Shown: positions 53,101-61,157 of the stretch, one piece after another
Position numbering within the stretch: the stretch's first letter is position 1
Layout of the letters: the number at the start of each line of letters is the position of its first letter
DNA from: Cohnella cholangitidis
GTDB taxonomy: Bacteria; Bacillota; Bacilli; Paenibacillales; Paenibacillaceae
NCBI RefSeq assembly: GCF_014107495.1
Contig: NZ_CP041969.1
Location: 4,761,501-4,825,500, forward strand
DNA: 64,000 nucleotides
Direction of reading: 5' to 3'
Made by a program: the position numbers and the translations under genes
Notes under the pieces: model-generated
The model's database searches: none
What the model saw: only the letters and a program-made list of their open reading frames with translations
Told to the model about the DNA's origin: nothing

Positions 53101-54428
53101 ATGGGAAAACGTAAGCAACTGAAGCTGGGCGCGATTATTCACGGGGTCGGCGGCAACATCTCCGCTTGGAGACACCCCGAAGTTCCTGTCGACGCCAGCG
53201 TGAACTTCGAGTTTTACAAGAAACAGGCTCAAACCGCGGAAGCGGGTAAATTCGACCTCGTCTTCATCGCCGACGGGTTGTACATTAACGAGAAGTCGAT
53301 TCCGCACTTCCTTAATCGCTTCGAGCCGATCACGATTTTGTCGGCGTTGGCCGCGGTCACGCAGAAAATCGGACTCGTAGGCACGTTATCCAGCTCCTAC
53401 AGCGAGCCGTTTACCGTTTCCAGGCAATTCGGTTCCCTCGACCATATTAGCGGGGGACGCGCGGGTTGGAACGTCGTTACTTCTCCGCTCGAGGCTCCGC
53501 CAAAAACTACGGAAAACCGGAGCATCCTTCGCACGATGAACGTTACAAGATCGCGGAGGAATTCTTGGAGGTCGCCCGCGGCTTATGGGATTCTTGGGAG
53601 GACGATGCCTTCATTCGCAACAAGGAATCAGGAGTGTTCTTCGATGCTGCCAAGATGCACCGTTTGAACCATAAAGGGGCTTATTTCTCCGTTCAAGGAC
53701 CGCTGAATATCGCCCGTTCCAAGCAAGGGCATCCGGTTATATTCCAAGCCGGTTCCTCCGAGAGCGGCAAGACGCTGGCGGCCAAAGGAGCGGATGCCGT
53801 CTTTACGGGGCATGAGAATATCGAAGAGGCGAAAAGCTTCTATAAAGACGTTAAGGACCGCGCCGTCGCATTCGGCCGATCCCGCGAAGACATCGCGATT
53901 TTCCCCGGCATCGGACCGATTATCGGGAAGACGGAGGAGGAGGCCGAGCGCAAGTATTTGGAGTTCGCCAACCTTGTCACGATCGATAAAGCATTGGAAT
54001 ATTTAGGCCGATTCTTCGATCACCACGATTTCTCCCAATATCCGCTCGACGAGCCGTTCCCCGAGCTTGGGGATCTAGGTTCGAACAGCTTCCGCAGCGG
54101 AACCGACAAGCTCAAGCAAGTCGCGAAAGAGCAACGGTTGACCCTTCGCGAAGTTGCGATCCGCACGGCTACTCCGCGAAGCGAATTCATCGGCACGCCG
54201 GAGAAAATCGCGAATCTGATCCAGAGATGGCACGAGGAAGAGGCCGCCGACGGGTTTATCGTTCATTCGGCGACTCCGGACACGTTGAAGGATTTCGTGG
54301 AACAGGTCGTTCCGATCCTGCAAGAGCGAGGAATCTACAGAACGGAATACGAGGCGGACACGTTGCGCGGCAACTTGGAGCTGCCGATTCCGGTTAATCG
54401 TTATGCTGCTGCCAAGGTTGGAAGCTGA
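53101..54428 (+). pseudogene. NtaA/SnaA/YxeK-type flavin monooxygenase gene with frameshift
   Basis: The ATG at 53101 follows GGGAGGAAATCAC. The frame reads to GWNVVTSPLE and then slips; one G is missing at about 53493, after which the other frame continues SAKNYGKPEHPSHDERYKIA to 54428. Repaired length is 442 residues, normal for nitrilotriacetate/dibenzothiophene-sulfone-type FMNH2 monooxygenases (LDHISGGRAGWNVVTS and FQAGSSESGKTLAA are signatures). In B. subtilis the relatives YxeK and YtnJ cleave N-acetyl-S-modified cysteine. The fault lies in a GAGGCTCCGCC context. Confidence 0.88.
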
Positions 54429-54450
54429 AGTTTCGCGAGGATAGCCGAAA

Positions 54451-54489
54451 GCCAAACCATTCCGAAAATCGGATGGTTTGGCTTTTTTT
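54451..54489 (+). terminator. Terminator after the monooxygenase gene
   Basis: GCCAAACCATTCCG pairs with CGGATGGTTTGGC (one bulged base) around AAAAT, followed by seven T. Confidence 0.9.
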
Positions 54490-54511
54490 CGCGGCTTATG
54501 GGTGATAGAGC

Positions 54512-55016
54512 GAAGCTGGGAAATTAGCCGTTGGGAGCGGTTTAAATGGCGGAAAAGCGGGTGGATCGAGGAAATAAGTCGCTGGGAGCGGTTTAAATGG
54601 CGGAAAAGCGGGTGGATCGAGGAAATAAGCGCGCTGGGAGCGGTTTAAATGGCGGAAAAGCAGAGAGAACGAGGAAATAAGCCGCCGGGAGCGGCTTGAA
54701 TGTTGGAAAAGCGAGCGAAGAGAGGAGGTAAGCCGACTGGGTCGTGTTAAATGGCGGGAAACCGGGCGAGTCGAGGAAATAAGCCGACTGAGTCGTGTTA
54801 AATGGCGGGAAACCGGGTAGTCGAGGAAATAAGCCGCTGAGAGCGGGCAAGCTGAATAGCAGGAAACCGGGCGAGTCGAGGAAATAAGCCGACTGAGTCG
54901 TGTTAAATGGCGGGAAACCGGGCGAGTCGAGGAAATAAGCCGACTGAGTCGTGTTAAATGGCGGGAAACCGGGTAGTCGAGGAAATAAGCCGCTGAGAGC
55001 GGGCAAGCTGAATAAG
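54512..55016. repeat. Tandem array of about ten ~51-bp repeats
   Basis: About ten units of 50-55 bases, most beginning GAGGAAATAAGCCG and followed by GAGCG or GTCGTGTTAAATGGCGG and a GGAAA(A/C)C block. Units drift from 5' to 3': the first three share GAGCGGTTTAAATGGCGG, later units share GAGTCGTGTTAAATGGCGGG, and the last four repeat as a higher-order pair. The unit length gives long open frames on the minus strand with 17-residue periodicity. These look accidental. Confidence 0.92.
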
Positions 55017-55045
55017 CACTTTTTTTACATAGTAGGTTGCTTTTT

Positions 55046-55096
55046 TTAACAAAGTACAATAATATAACTTTAATACCAATTAAACTGATAGGATAT
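55046..55096 (+). promoter_or_regulatory. Promoter and CC-N13-GG element of the sulfonate-type ABC operon
   Basis: TTAACA (55046-55051), 17 bases, TTTAAT (55069-55074), then directly AATACC-N13-GGATAT (55072-55096). It shares 17 of 27 positions with the element at the LysR promoter (43453-43479). A common sulfur regulator is possible. Confidence 0.45.
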
Positions 55097-55166
55097 ATTA
55101 GTTTAATTCTCATGAGCTGACAAGACCACTTGAAGCGACTTGTATTCAGGAGGAGCTGTTGCATAA

Positions 55167-55952
55167 TTGACTCGTTTACCGGCAGTTCAGGCCGACAAGC
55201 TGTCGAAATTCTTCACTCACGAAGGGAAGTCCGAGCAAGTGCTGGAGGACATTACTTTCGCTATCGGGGAAGGGGAAATCGTCTCGGTGCTGGGGCAGAG
55301 CGGATGCGGTAAAAGCACGCTGTTAAATGTGTTGGGCGGTTTCGAGAGTGCCGGAACAGGTACCGTAACCGTCGGAGGTAACCCCGTCAAACGTCCGAGC
55401 CGCAAGTGCGTCATGCTTTTCCAAGATTACGGACTGCTCCCTTGGCGTTCCGTATCGGGGAACGTGGAGCTTGGCTTGGAGCCGCTGCGTCTTCCTCCCA
55501 AAGAACAGAGGGAGAGGGCTTTGACTTATATCCGGCTAGTCGGGCTGGAAGACAAATCGTCGTCTTTTCCGCATCAGCTGTCCGGAGGAATGAGACAGCG
55601 GGTCGCCCTGGCAAGGGCGCTTGCGATGCAGCCGGAGCTGCTGCTGATGGACGAACCGTTCGCCGCGTTGGATACGTTCACCCGTTACGCCCTGCAGGAC
55701 GAACTGCTGCGGATCCAAGCCCAAGAACGAGTGACGATCGTACTCGTTACCCACGACATAGACGAAGCCGTTTATTTGTCGGATCGGGTATTCATCATGA
55801 ACTCGTCCCCCGGACGGCTGAATAAGGAAATCAGAATCGATGCCGCTAAACCGCGGGACAGGGGGTATGGGGATTTTCAGCATTATCGGAAAATGATTCT
55901 CGAGGAATTCCGGTATACCGGATCGGGGTCGGAAGAAGAATTTACGATTTAA
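55167..55952 (+). CDS. Nitrate/sulfonate/taurine-type ABC ATPase
   Basis: 261 residues starting at a TTG (55167) behind AGGAGGAG. Walker A LGQSGCGKSTLLN, Q-loop FQDYGLLPWR, signature LSGGMRQRVALARALA, Walker B LLLMDEPFAALD and H-loop VTHDIDEAV are those of SsuB/TauB. It energises uptake through the permease at 56.95 kb with the lipoprotein between. The substrate is likely an organosulfur compound. Confidence 0.93.
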   Translation: MTRLPAVQADKLSKFFTHEGKSEQVLEDITFAIGEGEIVSVLGQSGCGKSTLLNVLGGFESAGTGTVTVGGNPVKRPSRKCVMLFQDYGLLPWRSVSGNVELGLEPLRLPPKEQRERALTYIRLVGLEDKSSSFPHQLSGGMRQRVALARALAMQPELLLMDEPFAALDTFTRYALQDELLRIQAQERVTIVLVTHDIDEAVYLSDRVFIMNSSPGRLNKEIRIDAAKPRDRGYGDFQHYRKMILEEFRYTGSGSEEEFTI

Positions 55953-55968
55953 TAGGAGGTTCGTTGAA

Positions 55969-56948
55969 ATGATCCATCAGCTAAACCGCAGAAAAACATT
56001 CATGGCGCTCGTCATTATTCTCTCTCTCATCCTGCTGGCGGCATGCGGCGCCAACGAGAAAACAAAAAAGCGGATGCAGGGCCGAAAAGGACGATTCAAA
56101 TCGGATACCTGCCCATCACGCACGCCGCCCCGCTCTACATAGAGGAAGAACTGGGGAAAGCGGGATACGATCGCTTCGAGCTAAAGCTAGTTAAATTCGG
56201 TTCATGGCCGGATTTGATGGATGCGCTCAACACGGGGAAAATCGACGGAGCTTCCGTTCTGATCGAATTGGCGATGAAAGCCAAGGAGCAAGGCGTCGAC
56301 TTGAAGGCGGTCGCCCTCGGACATAAGGACGGCAACGTCATCGTGACGGCGCCGGATATTCAAAAAGCGGAAGACTTGAGAGGGAAGCCGTTCGCGATTC
56401 CCCACAAATTTTCCACGCATAACATCCTCCTCTACCAAATGCTTAAGAAAGCCGGGCTTCAATACACGGACGTAGAAGCGATTCAATTGCCTCCGGCCGA
56501 GATGCCGGCAGCCCTGTCCGAAGGCCGGATCGCGGGTTACGTCGTTGCCGAGCCGTTCGGGGCGAAGTCGGTCGTTATTAACAAAGGCAAAGTGTTGTAC
56601 CAATCCGAGGAGCTGTGGCCCGAATCGGTGGATTGCGCTCTCGTGCTGCGCGGCGAGCTGATTAACACGGACAAGGAAGCGACGCAGGAACTGGTCGATA
56701 AATACGTCGAGGCCGGGAAAAAAGCCGAGCTGAAGGATGGAGACGCGAAACAAATTTTAGGCAAATACATGAATGTCGACGAGAAGGTGCTCGACTTGTC
56801 GCTGCAATGGATTAAGTACGACGAACTCAAGCTGGACGAGGAGTCCTACGAGGTTCTAAGACAATATTTGATCGAGATGAAGCTGTCGGATAACCCGCCG
56901 ACGTTCAGCGATTTCGTCGATAATTCGTTTATCGACAAGGCTTTGTGA
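55969..56948 (+). pseudogene. Sulfonate-type ABC substrate-binding lipoprotein gene with frameshift
   Basis: The ATG at 55969 (ATAGGAGG upstream) begins a lipoprotein signal with lipobox LLAACG. The frame then breaks in the run AAAAAA at 56064-56069. With one A more, NEKTKK joins ADAGPKRTIQIGYLPITHAA and runs to 56948. The repaired product is 326 residues with a SsuA/NrtA-like fold (RGKPFAIPHKFSTHN, AEPFGAKSVV). Without repair only a leaderless form from the ATG at 56043 could be made, which would not reach the membrane. Error in the A run seems likely. Confidence 0.88.
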
Positions 56949-56952
56949 TTCG

Positions 56953-57720
56953 ATGCGGGGGCTTAACAAAACCGTTAACGTGATCATCGGATTGGCGATT
57001 CTGCTCGCGATCTGGCAAGCGGTCGTAGCGACGGGGAAATACGAAGAGTCATTGCTTCCTTCCCCGTTAAACGTCGCTCGGGGTATCGTGGAAATGATCG
57101 AAACGGGCATCATTTTTACCCACTTGAAAGTCAGTCTGATCCGGTTCGCCGCCGGGTATCTGTCCGCATCTATATTGGCGGTAGCACTGGGATTGGCATT
57201 GGGCCGGATAAGACGCTTATGGAACATCATCGACCCGATCGTGCAGGTCATACGTCCGGTGTCCCCTATCGCGTGGTCTCCGTTTATCGTGCTGTGGTTC
57301 GGTATCGGCAATGCGCCGGCGATCGTCATTATTTTCTTGGCCGCGTTCTTTCCGGTGTTGCTGTCCACGGTGTCCGCCGTGAGGAAAGTAAGCCCGATCT
57401 ACTTGAAGCTGGCGCAAAATATCGAGTTGAACCGGTACTCGCTGCTTACCAAGATTATTTTCCCGGCGGCGTTCCCGACGATCGCTAACGGGCTTCATAT
57501 CGCCGTCGGAACCGCATGGATATTCCTCGTATCCGGCGAGATGGTCGGAGCGCAATCCGGCTTAGGTTTCTTGATCATCGATAGCCGGAACATGATCCGC
57601 CTCGATCTCGTGTTGGCGGGAATTCTGTTCATCGGGATATGCGGATTGCTGCTCGACCAATGCGTTCGCCTGTTCGAACGATGGATGGAGAAGCAGTGGG
57701 GAATCGCGCCGAGAGATTGA
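56953..57720 (+). CDS. Nitrate/sulfonate/taurine-type ABC permease
   Basis: 255 residues with about six membrane segments, a SsuC/TauC-type permease: PSPLNVARGIVEMIETG near the N terminus and the EAA-like loop ELNRYSLLTKIIFPAAFPTI. It begins four bases after the substrate-binding gene and completes the transporter. It is intact, as is the ATPase. Confidence 0.93.
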   Translation: MRGLNKTVNVIIGLAILLAIWQAVVATGKYEESLLPSPLNVARGIVEMIETGIIFTHLKVSLIRFAAGYLSASILAVALGLALGRIRRLWNIIDPIVQVIRPVSPIAWSPFIVLWFGIGNAPAIVIIFLAAFFPVLLSTVSAVRKVSPIYLKLAQNIELNRYSLLTKIIFPAAFPTIANGLHIAVGTAWIFLVSGEMVGAQSGLGFLIIDSRNMIRLDLVLAGILFIGICGLLLDQCVRLFERWMEKQWGIAPRD

Positions 57721-57734
57721 ACTAACGGCCCATT

Positions 57735-58175
57735 TTACCGGGCGATTGAAGGATCGAACGCGATTGGGGAGACGTCCTCTACGATTTCTTGGCAGTGATC
57801 GCAATAGCAGACGAGCCGAACTTCATGTCCGCACGAAGGGTGCACGAGTTTTTTGTAGCATTTTTTCAGATTGCGTCTGCCCCAGAGCAACAGCGCATGG
57901 AACACCGTCTCAAGCTCCTTCCCGCTGTCGGTTAACTTGTATTCGTAGCGGGGAGGGTGGGCGGAATAGAGGGCGGATTCGACAAGTCCCTGATCCTCCA
58001 ACGCTTTTAATCTGTCCGAAAGCAGTTTGGAAGACAGGCCCTTAAGAGCTTTCTTGATTTCGCTGAACGTCGTTTGTCCGACCAATATTTCGTGGATAAT
58101 CAAGAGCGTCCAACGGTCCCCGATGATATTTAACGTTTGAGCGATGTTGCAGGGTAAGTCGTATCTATCTTTCAT
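57735..58175 (-). CDS. HxlR-family regulator with C-terminal cysteine motif
   Basis: 146 residues. The winged helix of the HxlR family spans about 8-105: CNIAQTLNIIGDRWTLLII with the conserved N-terminal Cys9, FSEIKKALKGLSSKLLSDRL, and HPPRYEYKLTDSGKEL in the wing. It then continues with HPSCGHEVRLVCYCDHCQE, where four cysteines and a histidine resemble a zinc ribbon and are found only in a subset of HxlR proteins. It is divergent from the DUF4242 gene (123 bases between) and so is the likely regulator of that pair. It could sense redox state, an electrophile or a metal. Confidence 0.92.
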   Translation of the reverse strand: MKDRYDLPCNIAQTLNIIGDRWTLLIIHEILVGQTTFSEIKKALKGLSSKLLSDRLKALEDQGLVESALYSAHPPRYEYKLTDSGKELETVFHALLLWGRRNLKKCYKKLVHPSCGHEVRLVCYCDHCQEIVEDVSPIAFDPSIAR

Positions 58176-58298
58176 GGTCGTCCTCCGCGTGCTTGAGTAT
58201 GGGTTTCCTAATGAGTATAAATTTTACACCAAGTATATTAAAATCACAATTTTGATTCGCTTCATCCCTATTTCGATTTTCCAAAGGAGAGAGTATAG

Positions 58299-58829
58299 AT
58301 GTCCCTTTACTTAGTAGAAACCTTATTTCGCGGAGCGGTTCAAGACGCCGCAAGCTTCCGCGAGCAAACGAATCGTATCCAGCAGGTCATCGCGAAGCGG
58401 GACGCGAGGTTACTGGAGGTTCAAGTATCCCAAGGCTTCGAACGGGCGTTCTTCATTCTGGAAGGCGAGGAAAGCGCCATTCGCGAGAGCTTGGATACAA
58501 TCGGTCTAGCCGTATCGCTGCTCAAGGAAGTCCGTCTCATCGGCAAACAGCCCGAAGAGATTGCCCCGTCGGCGGAAGGGCTTAACTATCTAGTGGAATG
58601 GAATTTACCGGAGCATCTGACGATGGAGCAGTACCTAGAGCGGAAAAAGACAAACTCCGTGCATTATGCCGAAGTTCCCGAGGTTTCTTTTTCCCGCACC
58701 TACGTATGCGAGGATATGACGAAATGCCTCTGTTTCTATAAAGCTCCGGATGAAGCGGCCGTGAAGCGGGCACGGGAAGCCGTTCGCGCTCCGATCGATT
58801 CCATTACCGCAATCGCGCCGCAGGATTGA
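58299..58829 (+). CDS. DUF4242-domain protein
   Basis: 176 residues with two similar ferredoxin-like halves. The second (about 95-172: YLVEWNLPEHLTMEQYLERK, SFSRTYVCEDMTKCLCFYKA) matches DUF4242, also called the SCO4226 nickel-binding-like family; the first half is a more diverged copy. Activity is unknown. AAAGGAGAG precedes the ATG. Its stop overlaps the start of the acyl-CoA dehydrogenase-like gene, so the two are translated together. Confidence 0.85.
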   Translation: MSLYLVETLFRGAVQDAASFREQTNRIQQVIAKRDARLLEVQVSQGFERAFFILEGEESAIRESLDTIGLAVSLLKEVRLIGKQPEEIAPSAEGLNYLVEWNLPEHLTMEQYLERKKTNSVHYAEVPEVSFSRTYVCEDMTKCLCFYKAPDEAAVKRAREAVRAPIDSITAIAPQD

Positions 58830-59908
58830 TGCGCATGCCGGCCATGAATAACGAAGCTGTCCGCCGATTAGAGGAGATCATCCATAGGGATCTGAAACCG
58901 AAGGTCAGAGCCGTCGATTCCGATGCCCATTATCCGCTTGACTATATGGTGGCGTTAGGCAGGGAAGGCTTCTTCCGATCAGAAGGCGAAAATATCGAGG
59001 ATGTTCGGGTTAACGGCGTCAGGTTGGCGGAGGAAACGGCCAAATCCTGCATGACGACGGCGTTTAACATTTGGTGCCATTTGGCCGCGTTAACGTATCT
59101 GCGTCTGACCGATAACGCCGAGCTGAAGCAGAAGCTTCTTCCCAAGCTTGAGAACGGGGAGCTTCGAGGCGGAACGGGCTTGTCCAATCCTATGAAGTTC
59201 TACGCGGGCATGGATAAATTGTATTTGAAGGCAGAGCCAGCGGACGGAGGGTATTCGTTAACCGGTCAATTGCCGATGGTATCCAACTTGGGCAACGACC
59301 ACTGGTTCGGCGCGGTTGCGGCTTCAGGGGAACGGGAGCGTATAATGGCATTCTTGCCATGCCGGGCGGACGGCTTGACTCTGGATGAACGGCTCGGCTT
59401 CTTGGGCTTGAACGGGAGCGCGACTTACGCTTGTCAATTCGATCAAGTATTCATTCCAAGAGAATGGGTGGTGTCGGAACGGGCGGATTCCTTCATCGAA
59501 TCCGTTCGGCCCACGTTCGTGCTCTATCAAATTCCGCTGGGGCTGGGGATTATCGAAAGCTCAATTCGCTCCATGCGGCAAGCGCAAGAGAAGCAGGGAG
59601 GCTGCAATCGGCTGCTGCCCGTTCAACCGGAACATCTCGAGTCCGAATGGCTGCGGTTGCGAGAGAGGACGTATCTATTAGCCGGAAGCCCCAATATGCA
59701 AGAGGCATGGAAGCCATTGCTGCAGGTTCGGCTAGAAACCGCCTATCTTGCCTTGCAAGCGGTTCAAGCATGCATGCTTCACCAAGGCAGTGCCGGGTAC
59801 TTGCACCACAGCGCGCCATCCCGCAGGCTGAGGGAAGCGTACTTTTTTGCGAACTTGACGCCGACCGTACGACATTTGGAGAAGCTGAATCGAGCATTTA
59901 CGAACTAA
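58829..59908 (+). CDS. Acyl-CoA dehydrogenase-family flavoprotein
   Basis: 359 residues from the ATG at 58829, overlapping the preceding stop. The acyl-CoA dehydrogenase fold is clear: an N-terminal helical domain, GGTGLSNPMKFY and LTGQLPMVSNLG (the beta domain that contacts flavin and substrate), and a C-terminal helical domain. The usual catalytic Glu region is not evident. Substrate-unspecific members such as DszC/SfnC-type monooxygenases belong to this superfamily, so it might be a flavin-dependent monooxygenase rather than a true dehydrogenase. The nearby sulfur island makes that worth keeping in mind. Confidence 0.85.
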   Translation: MRMPAMNNEAVRRLEEIIHRDLKPKVRAVDSDAHYPLDYMVALGREGFFRSEGENIEDVRVNGVRLAEETAKSCMTTAFNIWCHLAALTYLRLTDNAELKQKLLPKLENGELRGGTGLSNPMKFYAGMDKLYLKAEPADGGYSLTGQLPMVSNLGNDHWFGAVAASGERERIMAFLPCRADGLTLDERLGFLGLNGSATYACQFDQVFIPREWVVSERADSFIESVRPTFVLYQIPLGLGIIESSIRSMRQAQEKQGGCNRLLPVQPEHLESEWLRLRERTYLLAGSPNMQEAWKPLLQVRLETAYLALQAVQACMLHQGSAGYLHHSAPSRRLREAYFFANLTPTVRHLEKLNRAFTN

Positions 59909-59967
59909 TGCTTGGCGAGAAGCTCGAATCCCCACGAATGCTATCATTTCCTGGGGAATGAATCTCC

Positions 59968-59996
59968 TTGAATTAGGGGCTGGCTTGATTTAAACT
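59968..59996 (+). promoter_or_regulatory. Probable promoter of the microcompartment operon leader
   Basis: TTGAAT (59968-59973), 17 bases, TAAACT (59991-59996). It would give a leader of about 140 bases that contains the hairpins and terminator described next. Confidence 0.5.
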
Positions 59997-60017
59997 AATA
60001 GCAACGGTTCGGATAAA

Positions 60018-60098
60018 AAAAGCATAGCTTTTAGGCAAGGGTGCCTAGGGTTTAAGAACGTTGATCGTTCTTCTAACCTGGGCACTTTTTTGTTTTTT
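60018..60098 (+). terminator. Leader terminator with competing upstream hairpin before the microcompartment operon
   Basis: GTGCCTAGG (60041-60049) pairs with CCTGGGCAC (60077-60085, one T-G pair) and AAGAACG with CGTTCTT inside, loop TTGAT, followed by a T-rich run to 60098. A second hairpin TAGGC-AAGGGT-GCCTA (60032-60047) uses the same bases as the terminator's 5' arm, so the two cannot form together. A small AAAAGC-ATA-GCTTTT hairpin lies just before. This is the layout of an attenuator. Its hexaloop AAGGGT has A at position 1 and G at position 4. Confidence 0.65.
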
Positions 60099-60140
60099 TC
60101 GTCTTGAAAGTACGATTCCGCATGCGAAGAGGTGAAGGGA

Positions 60141-60791
60141 GTGAATCGTCGACCGATCCGGGGAGTTCCGCTCGCCGTGAGGCTGATTCCGAACGTGGAC
60201 GCGGAGCTCGCGAAGGGATTGAAGCTGAAAGAAGGAATTCGCAGCTTGGGTATGTTTACTTCGACCGTGGATGATATCGGCTATACCGCTATTGACGAGG
60301 CGACCAAGAAGGCGGCCGTAGAAGTCGTCTACGCCCGTTCGTTCTACGCGGGCTCGGGTCACGCCTCGGGACCGTTGTCGGGGGAATTCATCGGCATCAT
60401 CGGCGGAGAGACGCCCGCGGAAGTCAGAAGCGGCTTGGATGCCGCGTTAGAGATGATGGAAAACGGAGCGTGCTTCTACGCCTTGAACGAGGAAGGGACC
60501 CATGCGTATTACGCGCACGTGATCTCCCGAACGGGCTCGTATTTGTCCAAACTGGCGGATATTCCGGAAGGCGAGCCTTTGGCGTATTTGATTGCCCCTC
60601 CGTTAGAAGCGATGTACGGGTTGGATGCCGCGTTAAAAGCCGCGGATGTCCGACTCTGCCAGTTGTACGGACCACCGACGGAGACGAACTTCGCCGGCGG
60701 GCTGCTGACGGGGAGCCAATCCGCCTGCAGCGCGGCGGCCGAAGCTTTCGCGAGCGCGGTGTACGAAGTGGCGCGCGATCCGAGGAAATGA
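60141..60791 (+). CDS. eutL: Microcompartment shell protein EutL (tandem BMC, trimeric)
   Basis: 216 residues from the GTG at 60141 (AGAGGTG upstream; a GTG at 60132 is an alternative). Two circularly permuted BMC domains: AVRLIPNVDAELAKGLKL opens the first and GEPLAYLIAPPLEAMYGLDAALKAADV the second. EutL trimers form gated pores in the shell facets of ethanolamine-type compartments. It is the first gene after the leader attenuator. Confidence 0.93.
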   Translation: MNRRPIRGVPLAVRLIPNVDAELAKGLKLKEGIRSLGMFTSTVDDIGYTAIDEATKKAAVEVVYARSFYAGSGHASGPLSGEFIGIIGGETPAEVRSGLDAALEMMENGACFYALNEEGTHAYYAHVISRTGSYLSKLADIPEGEPLAYLIAPPLEAMYGLDAALKAADVRLCQLYGPPTETNFAGGLLTGSQSACSAAAEAFASAVYEVARDPRK

Positions 60792-60806
60792 GGCGGGTGA
60801 GAACGG

Positions 60807-61157
60807 TTGACGACGAAAAAGGAAGCGCTTGGGATCATTGAGACATGGGGCGTACCGGCGCTGATCGCGGCAGCGGACGCGGCGGCCAAGACAGCGGATG
60901 TAGAGGTAACCGCTTACGAGAAGGTCGATGCAGGGATCGTGACGATCTACGTGCTCGGAGACGTTGCGGCGGTGAAAACGGCGGTAGATGCCGGAGGGGA
61001 GGCGGCCAAGAGGGTCGGCAAACTTCTCGGCACCCATGTTATCCCCCGGCCGGACAGCTCTGTATTCGATATGGTACAGGGCTTGTTCCCGAAGGAAAGG
61101 GATAACCGCGATCCCCAGGCCGAAGGTAATGGCGAAGGCAAAGGTGAATCGTCATGA
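60807..61157 (+). CDS. BMC-H shell protein 1
   Basis: 116 residues starting from a TTG at 60807 (GGCGGGTGA upstream). One BMC domain: ALGIIETWGVPALIAAADAA at the start and GTHVIPRPDSSVFDM at the end, like EutM/PduA hexamer proteins, with a ~25-residue charged C-terminal tail. Its stop overlaps the aldehyde dehydrogenase start by 4 bases. It differs clearly from the second BMC-H protein downstream, so the shell has at least two hexamer types. Confidence 0.9.
   Translation: MTTKKEALGIIETWGVPALIAAADAAAKTADVEVTAYEKVDAGIVTIYVLGDVAAVKTAVDAGGEAAKRVGKLLGTHVIPRPDSSVFDMVQGLFPKERDNRDPQAEGNGEGKGESS

Noticed and set aside
54512..55016. CRISPR array
   Set aside because: Units are contiguous and diverged with no unique spacers, the period is 51 bases throughout, and no cas gene is near.
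54496..55164. Long minus-strand open frames with 17-residue periodicity (222 and 137 codons)
   Set aside because: They arise from the ~51-bp tandem DNA repeat, two different frames are open at once, and the start lies inside the promoter region of the ABC operon.
43494..57720. Recent mobile island carrying the sulfur genes
   Set aside because: No integrase, transposase, tRNA junction or flanking direct repeats, and base use looks like that of the neighbours.
57726..57742. Terminator between the ABC permease and HxlR genes
   Set aside because: Only a 4-bp GCCC/GGGC stem with no T run, partly inside the HxlR coding end.
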